Assembly (NCBI RefSeq): GCF_011751885.2
Contig: NZ_CP061771.1
Location: forward strand, 1,736,001-1,800,000
Origin: Salinibacterium sp. ZJ450
GTDB lineage: Bacteria; Actinomycetota; Actinomycetes; Actinomycetales; Microbacteriaceae
Length of the DNA stretch: 64,000 nt
Reading direction: 5' to 3'
Position numbers and translations under genes: made by a program. The notes beneath the pieces were generated by a model. It did not search any database, was not told the DNA's origin, and saw nothing but the letters and a program-made list of their open reading frames with translations. The stretch's first letter is position 1; each line of letters begins with the position of its first letter. Positions 27,299 to 35,665 of the stretch are shown one piece after another.

Positions 27299-29956
27299 CT
27301 ACCGGACGAGCGCGGACCGCACCGCGTCGATCGCGGCGGGGATCGCGGCCGCGTTCGACCCGCCACCCTGCGCCAGGTCGTCCTTGCCGCCGCCGCCACC
27401 GCCGAGAATGCCGGCAGCGAGCTTCGCCAGCGCGCCCGCCTTCACCCCGTTGGCGCGAGCGGCGGCGTTGGTGGCGACGATGATGGCCGGTTTGCCCGAC
27501 ACCGAACCGGCGAGGGCGACCACGGCGGCATCGCTGCCGAGACGCTCCCGCACGGCAGTGGCGAGGCTCCGGATGTCGTCGGCCGAGGCGATCTCGCCGA
27601 TGTTCTCGAGCACCACGGTGTTCTCCCCCAGCCGGGTCGCCGTCTCGGTGATCGAGGGAACCCGCCCGGACAGCGCAGCGGACTCGAACTGGGCGATCTT
27701 CTTCTCGGCAGCCTTCAGGCTGGCCATCAGGTCGGCGATGCGCTCGGGCAGCTGCTCACGCGGTGTCTTCATGGTCGACGTCAGCTGCGACACGATGGTG
27801 CGCTCGGTGGCGAGGTCGCGGAACGCGTCGAGGCCGACCAGGGACTCCACCCGTCGGTTGCTGGAGCCGATGCTGGATTCGCTGATCAGGTTGATCAATC
27901 CCACCTCGGCGGAGCGGCTGACGTGGGTGCCCGCGCACAGTTCACGCGACCACGGGCCGCCGATGTCAACCACGCGCACGGTCTGCCCGTACTTCTCGCC
28001 GAACAGCGCCATGGCACCGAGCTGGCGGGCCTCATCGAGCGGCATGATCCGGGTGACGACCTCGAGGTTCTCGTGCACCGCGTTGTTCGCGATCTCTTCG
28101 ATCTCGGTGCGGGTCTCGGGCGACAGCGGCTTGTTCCAGTTGAAGTCCAGGCGCATGTAGCCGGCCTTGTTGTACGAACCGGCCTGGTGCGCATCCGGGC
28201 CGAGGGTCTGCCGCAGGGCCGCGTGGATCAGGTGGGTGGCGGAGTGCGCCTGGGTCGCGGCCTGACGCCAGGCCGGGTCGACGACGCTGGTGGCGGCGTC
28301 GCCGACGCCGACCTCGCCGGCGCGCACCTGCACCTTGTGGCTGATCAGTCCCTTGACCGGGCGCTGCACGTCGAGCACCTCGAGGTCGAATCCGGCGCCG
28401 ACGATGCTGCCGGCGTCTGACTCCTGGCCGCCGGACTCGGCGTACAACGACGTCTCGGCGAGGATGACCTCGGCGATGTCGCCGGTGACCGCGCGGCTTA
28501 CGCTCTCGCCGCCGACGATGAGGCCGAGCACGGAGCTCTCCGTCTGCAGGTACTCGTAGCCGGTGAACACCGTCTCGCCCTGGGCGCGGAAGGCGCTGTA
28601 CACGGACAGGTCGGCGAGCGTGGTCTTGCGAGCCTTCGCGTCGGCCTTGGCCCGGGCGCGCTGGTCGGCCATCAGCTTGTCAAACGCGTCACGGTCAACC
28701 GACAGCCCGGCCTCGTCCGCCATCTCGAGCGTGAGGTCGATCGGGAAGCCGAACGTATCGTGCAGCAGGAACGCGGTGTCACCCGGCAGCTGCTCGGCGC
28801 CGTCGGACTTGGTCTTCGCGACCGCGAGGTCGAGGATGTTGGTTCCGCTGGCGAGGGTGCGGAGGAACGCTTCCTCCTCGCCGATCGCGAGACGACTGAT
28901 CCGGTCGAACTCGGTCTCCACCTCCGGGTACGACGCCTTCATGGCGTCGCGCGAGGCGGGGAACAGCTCGGTGAAGGTGGGGTCCTCGACGCCGAGCAGG
29001 CGCATCGCGCGGACGGTGCGGCGCATCAGCCGGCGCAGGATGTAGCCACGGCCCTCGTTCGATGGGGTGACGCCGTCGGACATCAGCATCAGCGAGGAGC
29101 GCACGTGGTCGGCGATCACGCGCATCCGCACGTCGTCGTCGTGGTTCGCGCCGTAGCGGCGTCCCGACAGTTCGGCCGCCCGATCGAGCACCGGGCGTAC
29201 CTGGTCGATCTCGTAGAAGTTCTCGACGCCCTGCTTGAGGAACGCGACCCGTTCCATGCCCATGCCGGTGTCGATGTTCTTGCGCGGCAGTTCGCTGACG
29301 ATGCGGAAGTCGGTCTTGGAGGTGACGTCGTCGATCAGGTACTGCATGAACACGAGATTCCAGATCTCGATGTACCGGGTGTCGTCGACGGCGGGACCGC
29401 CGTCGGGGCCGTACGCGGGTCCGCGGTCGACGTAGATCTCCGAGCAGGGCCCTGCCGGTCCGGATTGCCCGGTGTGCCAGTAGTTGTCTGCCTTGCCCAT
29501 GCGCTGGATGCGTTCATCCGGAAGCCCGGCGATCTTCTTCCAGAAGCCCGCAGCCTCGTCGTCGTCCTCGTAGACGGTGACCCAGAGGTCCTTCTCATCG
29601 AAGCCGAGTCCGCCGTCGCGCTCGGGGGTGGTCAGCAGCTCCCAGGCGTAGGCGATTGCCTGCTCCTTGAAGTAGTCGCCGAACGAGAAGTTGCCGTTCA
29701 TCTGGAAGAACGTGCCGTGCCGGGTGGTCTTGCCCACCTCGTCGATATCCAGCGTGCGGATGCACTTCTGCACGCTCGTCGCGCGGGGAACCGGCGGTGG
29801 CACCAGTCCGGTGAGGTACGGGATGAACGGCACCATGCCTGCGACGGTGAAGAGCAGTGTCGGGTCGTCGCTCACCAGCGAGGCGGAGGGGACGACGGTG
29901 TGTCCGCGCTGCCCGAAAAAGTCGAGCCAGCGGCGTTGGATGTCAGCGGTTTGCAT
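27299..29956 (-). CDS. alaS: Alanyl-tRNA synthetase
   Basis: AlaS charges tRNA-Ala. The 885-residue protein has the class II catalytic domain at the N-terminus (RWLDFFGQRGHTVVPSASLV, FFQMNGNFSFGDYFKEQAI), the tRNA-recognition region, the editing domain with zinc ligands in HSATHLIHAAL and CAGTHVSRSAEVG, and a C-terminal DHHA1 domain ending in GGGGGGKDDLAQGGG. That glycine-rich motif is typical. It is followed by ruvX and mltG, and preceded by a small membrane-protein gene. Confidence 0.98.
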   Translation of the reverse strand: MQTADIQRRWLDFFGQRGHTVVPSASLVSDDPTLLFTVAGMVPFIPYLTGLVPPPVPRATSVQKCIRTLDIDEVGKTTRHGTFFQMNGNFSFGDYFKEQAIAYAWELLTTPERDGGLGFDEKDLWVTVYEDDDEAAGFWKKIAGLPDERIQRMGKADNYWHTGQSGPAGPCSEIYVDRGPAYGPDGGPAVDDTRYIEIWNLVFMQYLIDDVTSKTDFRIVSELPRKNIDTGMGMERVAFLKQGVENFYEIDQVRPVLDRAAELSGRRYGANHDDDVRMRVIADHVRSSLMLMSDGVTPSNEGRGYILRRLMRRTVRAMRLLGVEDPTFTELFPASRDAMKASYPEVETEFDRISRLAIGEEEAFLRTLASGTNILDLAVAKTKSDGAEQLPGDTAFLLHDTFGFPIDLTLEMADEAGLSVDRDAFDKLMADQRARAKADAKARKTTLADLSVYSAFRAQGETVFTGYEYLQTESSVLGLIVGGESVSRAVTGDIAEVILAETSLYAESGGQESDAGSIVGAGFDLEVLDVQRPVKGLISHKVQVRAGEVGVGDAATSVVDPAWRQAATQAHSATHLIHAALRQTLGPDAHQAGSYNKAGYMRLDFNWNKPLSPETRTEIEEIANNAVHENLEVVTRIMPLDEARQLGAMALFGEKYGQTVRVVDIGGPWSRELCAGTHVSRSAEVGLINLISESSIGSSNRRVESLVGLDAFRDLATERTIVSQLTSTMKTPREQLPERIADLMASLKAAEKKIAQFESAALSGRVPSITETATRLGENTVVLENIGEIASADDIRSLATAVRERLGSDAAVVALAGSVSGKPAIIVATNAAARANGVKAGALAKLAAGILGGGGGGKDDLAQGGGSNAAAIPAAIDAVRSALVR

Positions 29957-30006
29957 GGAGTCCTGATGGGTGTTGGCGGGGAAACCGGACCTGCGCCCGG
30001 CTGGGT

Positions 30007-30234
30007 CTACTTGACGCGCTTGGCGAGATCGGCGATGGCCTCTTCGGCGTCGGCGACGGCAGCACGCAGCTCAGCCTCACGCGACTTGTAGCCATCGACA
30101 ACGGCGCTGCCGAAGGAGCGAGTCCTGTCGTCAACCTCGGCGAAGAACCGGCGACCCTCGGGGGTCTTGTTGACCTGGTGGGCGACGATAAAGCCGGCGA
30201 CGACGCCGATCAGCAGCCACAGTGCTTTCTTCAT
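30007..30234 (-). CDS. Small single-pass membrane protein, unknown function
   Basis: The 75-residue protein begins with a hydrophobic helix (ALWLLIGVVAGFIVA, residues 4-18) and continues as a charged, coiled-coil-like helix (SREAELRAAVADAEEAIADL). I do not recognise a named family. Ribosome binding site GAGGGAGAA precedes the ATG at 30232-30234. It lies between the rpsD terminator and alaS, 50 bases before alaS, and could be co-transcribed with it. A TAAGCT -10-like box sits at about 30268-30273. Confidence 0.85.
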   Translation of the reverse strand: MKKALWLLIGVVAGFIVAHQVNKTPEGRRFFAEVDDRTRSFGSAVVDGYKSREAELRAAVADAEEAIADLAKRVK

Positions 30235-30313
30235 AGCGATTCTCCCTCGACGATAATCCGAATACTCAGCTTATCGGGTGGCCGCGCGTGTACCTGAGCG
30301 GCGAGAGAATGCG

Positions 30314-30348
30314 GAAGGGCGGGACATCCGATGGATGTCCCGCCCTTC
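30314..30348 (-). terminator. Hairpin terminator after rpsD
   Basis: Perfect 16-base arms (30314-30329 and 30333-30348, GAAGGGCGGGACATCC and its complement) enclose the loop GAT, starting about 15 bases after the rpsD stop. No U-tract follows. It separates rpsD from the alaS group. Confidence 0.88.
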
Positions 30349-30363
30349 GTGTGTGCGAGTTGC

Positions 30364-30993
30364 TTAGCGGGCTGCGTAGTACTCAACCACGAGCTGAACC
30401 TCAGCCGTGATCGGAACCTCGGCGCGCTTCGGACGTCGCAGCAGGCGTGCCTGCAGCTTGTCCAGCTCGACCTCGATGTACTCAGGAACCTTGGGCAGAA
30501 CGTCGGCGTGGCCGCCGGCCGCTGCAACCTGGAACATGTCCATCGATTCGCTCTTCGGCTTCACGTGAATGAGCTGGCCGGGCTTGACGCGGTACGACGG
30601 GCGGTCAACGAGCTGGCCGTCGATCAGGATGTGACGGTGCACGATCTGCTGGCGAGCCTGCGAGGTGGTGCGGGCGAAGCCTGCGCGAACGACGAGAGCG
30701 TCGAGACGCATCTCGAGCAGCTCGACCAGGTTCTCACCGGTCAGTCCGGGGGCGCGGCGGGCCTCAGCGAAGACGATCTTCAGCTGTGCTTCGCGGATGC
30801 CGTACTGGGCGCGCAAACGCTGCTTCTCGCGCAGACGGACGGCGTAGTCGCTGTCAGCCTTGCGCTTGGTGCGGCCGTGCTCGCCGGGAGCGTACGGGCG
30901 CTTTTCGAGGTACTTGGCTGCCTTCGGCGTCAGGGGGATGCCCAGGGCGCGTGAGAGGCGGGTCTTGCTACGAGTACGTGACTTGGTAGACAC
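30364..30993 (-). CDS. rpsD: 30S ribosomal protein S4
   Basis: S4 is a primary 16S rRNA binder that starts assembly of the 30S body. The 209-residue protein shows KSRTRSKTRLSRALGIPLT at the N-terminus, YAPGEHGRTKRKADSDYAVR, and the S4 RNA-binding domain with RLDALVVRAGFARTTSQAR and GQLVDRPSYRVKPGQLI. The zinc-finger cysteines of some S4 proteins are absent. GTG start at 30991-30993 is preceded by AAGGAAACC; a longer frame with ATG at 31059 lacks this support. It stands alone here, away from the main ribosomal-protein operons. Confidence 0.98.
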   Translation of the reverse strand: MSTKSRTRSKTRLSRALGIPLTPKAAKYLEKRPYAPGEHGRTKRKADSDYAVRLREKQRLRAQYGIREAQLKIVFAEARRAPGLTGENLVELLEMRLDALVVRAGFARTTSQARQQIVHRHILIDGQLVDRPSYRVKPGQLIHVKPKSESMDMFQVAAAGGHADVLPKVPEYIEVELDKLQARLLRRPKRAEVPITAEVQLVVEYYAAR

Positions 30994-31177
30994 GGTTTCC
31001 TTTTCTGTAAGAATCCAACGATGGCACCGGCCGGTTTGCGACCACGCATGAGCGCACAACGGATGACCGGTGAAAGTTAGAGGGATACGCCACGGAGACT
31101 GGTCGGCTACAGACCATCGCTCACTGATCAGATCCTCGACGCAGCCGCACGCGAGAAACCGATATTAGGCAGCGACC

Positions 31178-31183
31178 AGACTA
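31178..31183 (-). promoter_or_regulatory. Possible -10 box of rpsD
   Basis: TAGTCT on the minus strand fits TANNNT and would give a leader of roughly 175 bases before the rpsD GTG. The 222-base gap between rarA and rpsD holds no other gene that I can see. Such a long leader could host autoregulation by S4, but I found no convincing structure. Confidence 0.3.
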
Positions 31184-31215
31184 ACAGACGCGGCGCCGAT
31201 TGCGGCATCCGTTCG

Positions 31216-32610
31216 TTAGTGGCCTCGGATGATCTTCCGCAGTTTCGCCCAGCGGGCGCTGATCTCCCGCTCGAACCCATGCTCGGTGGGCTGGTAGTAG
31301 TCACGCCCGGCGAGTTCGGTCGGCAGGTACTGCTGGGTGACGACGCCGATGTCGGAATTGTGCGCGTACAGGTAACCCTTGCCGTGTCCGAGGCGTTTCG
31401 CACCGGGATAGTGGGCGTCGCGCAGCGGCTTCGGTACCCGCCCGAACTCCCCCGCCCGCACGTCGGCGATTGCCGCGTTGATGCCCTCATATGCTGCGTT
31501 CGACTTCGGCGCCGTGGCGAGGTAGACCACGGCTTCCGCGAGGGGAATCCGACCCTCTGGCATGCCGATCAGCTGCACCGCCTGCGCCGCCGCGACGGCG
31601 ATCGACAACGCCTGCGGATCGGCCATGCCGATGTCTTCGGATGCGCTCACGATGATTCGGCGGGCGATGAACTTGGCGTCTTCCCCGGCCTCGATCATCC
31701 GCGCCAGATAGTGCAGCGCCGCGTCGGCATCCGATCCCCGGATCGACTTGATGAACGCGCTGATCACGTCGTAGTGCTCGTCGCCCTGCCGGTCGTAGCG
31801 CAACAGGGCGCGGTCCACGGCCCTGGCGACGATGTCCGCGGTGACGACCGGTTTCCCGGCCGTGGCCTCTGGGGTGTTCTCGGTGCTGCTGTCGACCGGG
31901 CTGTCGGTGGTGCTCTCGGTCTCGGCCATGCTCTGGGCGGTGGCGGATGCGGCGGACGCCTCCAGTGCGGTGAGCGCGCGCCGGGCGTCGCCGGAGGCCA
32001 GTCGGATCAGGGCTGCGCGGGCATCGTCGGCCAGCGTGACCGCGTCCGCCAGCCCGCGCGGATCGGTGACTGCGCGGTCGATGACGATGCCCAGGTCGTC
32101 GTCGCTCAGCTGTTCGAGCGTCAGCAGCAGGGAGCGGGACAGCAGCGGCGAGATCACCGAGAACGACGGGTTCTCGGTGGTGGCGGCGATCAGGATGATC
32201 CAGCCGTTCTCCACACCGGGCAGCAGCGCGTCTTGTTGCGCCTTGGTGAACCGGTGGATCTCGTCGAGGAACAGCACCGTCGACACGCCGTACAGGTCGC
32301 GGTTGGACAGCGCCTCGTCCATCACTTGCCGCACGTCCTTCACCCCGGCGGACACCGCTGACAACTCCACGAAGCGACGCCCCGAGGTGTGAGCGATCGT
32401 CTGCGCGAGCGTGGTCTTGCCCGTGCCGGGCGGACCCCAGAGGATCACAGACACCGAGCCGCGCTCCCCCGTGGTGTCGGTGGCGAGACCCACCAGCGGC
32501 GATCCCTTACCCAGAAGATGCTTTTGGCCGGCCACTTCAGCCAGCGACTTCGGGCGCATGCGCACCGCGAGGGGGGTCGCTCCCCCGTGAAGTCCTGGCT
32601 GGCCGGTCAT
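31216..32610 (-). CDS. rarA: Replication-associated recombination protein RarA (MgsA), AAA+ ATPase
   Basis: RarA acts at stalled replication forks together with SSB and polymerase. The 464-residue AAA+ protein starts MTGQPGL and has [17 protein letters not shown], Walker [13 protein letters not shown], Walker [11 protein letters not shown], sensor 1 AATTENPSF and the C-terminal tetramerisation domain with [16 protein letters not shown] low-complexity Thr/Ser/Glu insertion (about residues 235-260) separates the AAA+ core from the C-terminal domain. ATG at 32608-32610 chosen by homology; the frame is open 14 codons further upstream. Confidence 0.95.
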   Translation of the reverse strand: MTGQPGLHGGATPLAVRMRPKSLAEVAGQKHLLGKGSPLVGLATDTTGERGSVSVILWGPPGTGKTTLAQTIAHTSGRRFVELSAVSAGVKDVRQVMDEALSNRDLYGVSTVLFLDEIHRFTKAQQDALLPGVENGWIILIAATTENPSFSVISPLLSRSLLLTLEQLSDDDLGIVIDRAVTDPRGLADAVTLADDARAALIRLASGDARRALTALEASAASATAQSMAETESTTDSPVDSSTENTPEATAGKPVVTADIVARAVDRALLRYDRQGDEHYDVISAFIKSIRGSDADAALHYLARMIEAGEDAKFIARRIIVSASEDIGMADPQALSIAVAAAQAVQLIGMPEGRIPLAEAVVYLATAPKSNAAYEGINAAIADVRAGEFGRVPKPLRDAHYPGAKRLGHGKGYLYAHNSDIGVVTQQYLPTELAGRDYYQPTEHGFEREISARWAKLRKIIRGH

Positions 32611-32659
32611 ACCGCTCAATGCTAATCGGCACCCACGACACGGCTCGCCCACTGCCGTT

Positions 32660-32689
32660 TTGGTCGCGGTCTCCGGCCGTCAGTAAAGT
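32660..32689 (+). promoter_or_regulatory. Promoter of the cyclophilin gene
   Basis: TTGGTC (32660-32665) and TAAAGT (32684-32689) are separated by 18 bases and lie about 40 bases before the coding start. Both boxes match the main sigma-factor pattern reasonably. The start would be near 32696. Confidence 0.55.
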
Positions 32690-32728
32690 TCATTTGGGCG
32701 TCCGTGCCCATCGTCTATGGAGGACCGT

Positions 32729-33511
32729 GTGGCCAAGAGCACTAATCAGGACCGCGACGCGCGTGACCGGCTTCGCCGTTACCAGGCTCGCCACGAGGTA
32801 CACGTGCGGCAGCTGACCCGCAGGAAGCGCGACAACGTGGCCGCCATCATCGGCCTGCTGGTGATCGCCACCGTGGTCACGGTGGCGCAGGTGCTGTACT
32901 TCACCCAGGGTCCCGGCACGCCGGAGCCTGCGGCGTCCGCGTCGGCGACTCCCACCCCTGAGGCCACCGGTGAGAACACCGGTGAGGTGCCGGACCCGGC
33001 GCTGGCCGAGAACCGGGCGTGGACCGGTGAGCTGGTAATCAACGACATCCCGCTCGGAATCCAGCTGGACGGTGCCGCCGCGCCGCAGGGCGTCTCGGCG
33101 TTCCTCAGCCTCGCGCAGAGCGGCTTTTACGACGGCACCACCTGCCACCGCCTGACGAACGGCGGCTTCTTCGTGCTGCAGTGCGGCGACCCTGAGGGCA
33201 CCGGCGCCGGCGGCCCCGACTTCCGTTACGGGCCGGTCGAGAACGCGCCAGCAGATGATCTCTACCCTGCCGGAACCATCGCCATGGCCCGCCAGGGCGG
33301 CGATGCCTTCAGCATGGGCAGCCAGTTCTTCATCGTCTATGACGAGACCACCATTCCTGCGGATGCCGCCGGCGGCTACACCGTGCTCGGACAGGTCACC
33401 AGCGGCCTGGACGCGATGAAGGCCGCGATCACCGATGCGGGCATCGTGGATGGCGCTACCGACGGCGCGCCGGTGGTTCCGACAACGATTACAGGTGTCA
33501 CGCTGCAATAG
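32729..33511 (+). CDS. Membrane-anchored cyclophilin-type peptidyl-prolyl isomerase
   Basis: The 260-residue protein has a charged N-terminus, one membrane helix (VAAIIGLLVIATVVTVAQVL, about residues 37-56), a Pro/Ala/Thr-rich linker and a cyclophilin domain on the outside (about residues 95-258). The domain shows LSLAQSGFYDGTTCHRLTNG, TIAMARQGGDAFSMGSQFFI and VLGQVTSGLD. It is likely to help fold exported proteins. I prefer the GTG at 32729 because GGAGGA (32719-32724) is an ideal ribosome binding site; the ATG four codons earlier overlaps that site. It lies between rarA (divergent) and the DUF349 gene, at the place of mycobacterial ppiB near relA. Confidence 0.95.
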   Translation: MAKSTNQDRDARDRLRRYQARHEVHVRQLTRRKRDNVAAIIGLLVIATVVTVAQVLYFTQGPGTPEPAASASATPTPEATGENTGEVPDPALAENRAWTGELVINDIPLGIQLDGAAAPQGVSAFLSLAQSGFYDGTTCHRLTNGGFFVLQCGDPEGTGAGGPDFRYGPVENAPADDLYPAGTIAMARQGGDAFSMGSQFFIVYDETTIPADAAGGYTVLGQVTSGLDAMKAAITDAGIVDGATDGAPVVPTTITGVTLQ

Positions 33512-33573
33512 CGTGCAATAGGCTGAGTGCTTGCCGGTTAGAGGCAATCGGCGTTGAACCTAGAGGTGATGTT

Positions 33574-34803
33574 GTGGCAACCGACGATCAGGCTCCCTGG
33601 GGCCGCGTAGATGAAACCGGAACCGTGTTCGTTCGCGAGGCGGCTGGCGAGCGCGCGGTCGGGCAATACCCCGATGGCACGGCGGAAGAGGCTCTGGCCT
33701 ATTTCGAACGGAAGTTCACTGAGCTGGCGGGGCAGGTGACTCTGCTGGAGCAGCGCGCCAAGCGCGGAGCGCCGGCGAACGACATCGCCAAGGCGGTGGC
33801 GTCGCTGTCGCAGACCGTGCAGAGCGCCAACGCGGTCGGCGATCTCGCCGCGCTGCAGACCCGTCTGGCCGCACTCGGTTCGACGGTCGGGGAACTCACC
33901 GAGAAGCAGTCGGCGGAAGCCAAGGCAGCTGTCGATGCGGCCCTCGCCGAGCGTGAGGCGCTGGTCGTCGAGGCGGAGGCCCTGGCCGCGGCCGATCCGG
34001 CGAAGGCGCAGTGGAAGCAGGTTTCCGCGCAGATCGACGACATCTTCACCCGGTGGCAGCAGCACCAGCAGGACGGTCCCCGGCTGCCCAAGGCCGAGAG
34101 CAACGAGCTGTGGAAGCGGTTCCGCGCTGCCCGCACCACCATTGAGCAGCATCGCAAGGCGTTCTTTGCCGAGCTCGACACCGTGCACCGTGAGGCCCGT
34201 GCCCGCAAGCAGCAGCTCGCGGAAGAGGCTGAGGCGTTGGTGCCGAAGGGCGTCGACGGCATCCCCAGCTACCGCCACCTGCTTGACGAGTGGAAGAAGT
34301 CCGGTCGCGCGGGCAAGAAGTTCGACGACGCACTGTGGGCCAGGTTCAAGGCTGCGGGCGACGCCCTGTACTCGGCCAAGAACGAGGTCGACGCCCGCGA
34401 CAACGAAGAGTTCAGCGCGAACCTCGAACTGAAGCTCGCCCTGCTGGCCGAGGCCGAACCGATCCTCGCCGAGACCGACAGGGTCAAGGCCCGCGACGCG
34501 CTCAGCCGCATCCAGCAGAAGTGGGATGCCATCGGCAAGGTGCCACGCGATCAGGTCAAGGTCGTCGAAGACCGGCTGCGCACCATCGAGAACGCGGTGC
34601 GCAAACTCGACGAGGAGCACTGGGAGAAGAACAACCCGGAGCGGAAGGCTCGCTCCGAGGGGCTCGCCAGTCAGCTGCACGACGCCATCGCGAAGCTCGA
34701 GGACGAACTCACCGCCGCCCGCGCCACGGGTGACCAGCGCAAGATCGCCGACGCCGAGGAAGCGCTCGAGGCCCGCAAGGTGTGGTTGAACGCCCTCGGG
34801 TAG
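33574..34803 (+). CDS. DUF349 coiled-coil protein
   Basis: The 409-residue protein is acidic-basic and almost wholly helical, with repeated Trp-centred units such as AKAQWKQVSAQIDDIFTRWQ, ELWKRFRAARTTIEQHRK, LLDEWKKSGRAGKKFDDALW and QQKWDAIGKVPRD, spaced about 70 residues. These define DUF349, whose function is unknown. There is no signal or membrane segment. GTG start at 33574 preceded by AGAGGTGAT. It is common next to relA and the cyclophilin gene in actinobacteria. Confidence 0.93.
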   Translation: MATDDQAPWGRVDETGTVFVREAAGERAVGQYPDGTAEEALAYFERKFTELAGQVTLLEQRAKRGAPANDIAKAVASLSQTVQSANAVGDLAALQTRLAALGSTVGELTEKQSAEAKAAVDAALAEREALVVEAEALAAADPAKAQWKQVSAQIDDIFTRWQQHQQDGPRLPKAESNELWKRFRAARTTIEQHRKAFFAELDTVHREARARKQQLAEEAEALVPKGVDGIPSYRHLLDEWKKSGRAGKKFDDALWARFKAAGDALYSAKNEVDARDNEEFSANLELKLALLAEAEPILAETDRVKARDALSRIQQKWDAIGKVPRDQVKVVEDRLRTIENAVRKLDEEHWEKNNPERKARSEGLASQLHDAIAKLEDELTAARATGDQRKIADAEEALEARKVWLNALG

Positions 34804-34828
34804 TGCCTCTCCACAGCGCTCTGTTGTC

Positions 34829-34846
34829 CACCGACATCACTCGGTG
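34829..34846 (+). terminator. Weak hairpin after the DUF349 gene
   Basis: CACCGA and TCGGTG pair across a six-base loop, 26 bases after the DUF349 stop. There is no U-tract, so termination is uncertain. Confidence 0.35.
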
Positions 34847-34883
34847 ACGCTGGTCGGCACCCGACCTCGTGCAGGATTCGGCT

Positions 34884-35447
34884 ATGGCCAATCGGCGCGT
34901 ACTCGTGCTCTCCGCGCGGGAGTTCCCGCTCGGTGAGCTGTGCGCGATGCGGCTGGACGGTGAACTGTTCGGCATCGATGACTGCTTTGCCTCGCTCGAC
35001 GAGTTCGAGTCCCCGGCGTTGCGCGCTGCCGCGGTCGCGGCCGGGCGGCATCCGCGGCTGATCGCCGAACAGTGGACGGCGGCGTGGGTGTGGGGTGCCG
35101 TGCCTGCTCCCCCGGCCCGGCACACCTTCTGCGTGCGACTCGACGCGCGGGTCGGCCGGGTCACCAGCACCCAGACGGTGGTGCGCGAGGTGGCGCTGGA
35201 TCCCGCCGAGGAGAGTTCGATCGGCCCGTTACGGCTGACCACTCCGCTTCGTACGGTGACCGATCTGGGGCGGTGGGGTGAGGCCGGCGCCGGTTCCCCG
35301 GAGCCGCCGGTGGTCGTCGCGGCGATCGCGGCCCTGCGCTCGATCGGCGGGCTGAGTCTGGCGCACTGCCTGGCCGAGCTGGAGCGAACGCCACACCTGC
35401 CGCACAAGAAGCGCGCGCAGGAACTGCTGCGGCGGTCGGCCGTCTAA
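34884..35447 (+). CDS. AbiEi antitoxin-like protein without a partner toxin
   Basis: The 187-residue protein resembles the C-terminal AbiEi-type family found as many solitary copies in actinobacteria. Visible blocks are HPRLIAEQWTAAWVWGAVPA, RHTFCVRL, VREVAL and GPLRLTTPLRTVTDLGRWG. No clear helix-turn-helix is seen, and no nucleotidyltransferase AbiEii gene lies nearby, so a complete type IV toxin-antitoxin system is absent. I prefer the ATG at 34884; CAGGAT at 34872-34877 would place a leaderless start there. A GTG at 34869 is the alternative. Function unknown. Confidence 0.75.
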   Translation: MANRRVLVLSAREFPLGELCAMRLDGELFGIDDCFASLDEFESPALRAAAVAAGRHPRLIAEQWTAAWVWGAVPAPPARHTFCVRLDARVGRVTSTQTVVREVALDPAEESSIGPLRLTTPLRTVTDLGRWGEAGAGSPEPPVVVAAIAALRSIGGLSLAHCLAELERTPHLPHKKRAQELLRRSAV

Positions 35448-35491
35448 ACGCCCGGCGTAGCTGCCGGTGCGTGCCGCGGGGATGCGCCGAG

Positions 35492-35527
35492 TGCAACTGC
35501 GGCCCGCGCGCGCGGACCGCAGTTGCA
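35492..35527. repeat. 36-base near-perfect palindrome, copy 1
   Basis: Arms TGCAACTGCGG (35492-35502) and CCGCAGTTGCA (35517-35527) are exact complements, and the interior CCGCGC/GCGCGG continues the palindrome with one mismatched pair (35503/35516). It lies 44 bases after the AbiEi-like stop, between convergent genes, so it could end transcription in either direction. It shares TGCAACT, CGG and CCGCGCGCGCGG with the second copy at about 35636-35662. Confidence 0.8.
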
Positions 35528-35644
35528 GTCACCTCCGGGCGGGGAAACGCGCGCTGCCGGTAGTCCCTTGCGCCCGCGATTGTTCAGCCGCGCACGCAAC
35601 TGAGGAGCGCGGGACTCGAGGGCTGACCAACCGGATGCAACTCC

Positions 35645-35662
35645 GGGCCGCGCGCGCGGCCC
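35645..35662 (-). terminator. Perfect palindrome after relA, copy 2 of the repeat
   Basis: GGGCCGCGCGCGCGGCCC is an exact 18-base palindrome starting three bases after the relA stop. TGCAACTCC precedes it on the plus strand, mirroring the left part of copy 1. It probably serves as the relA terminator. Confidence 0.7.
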
Positions 35663-35665
35663 CGC

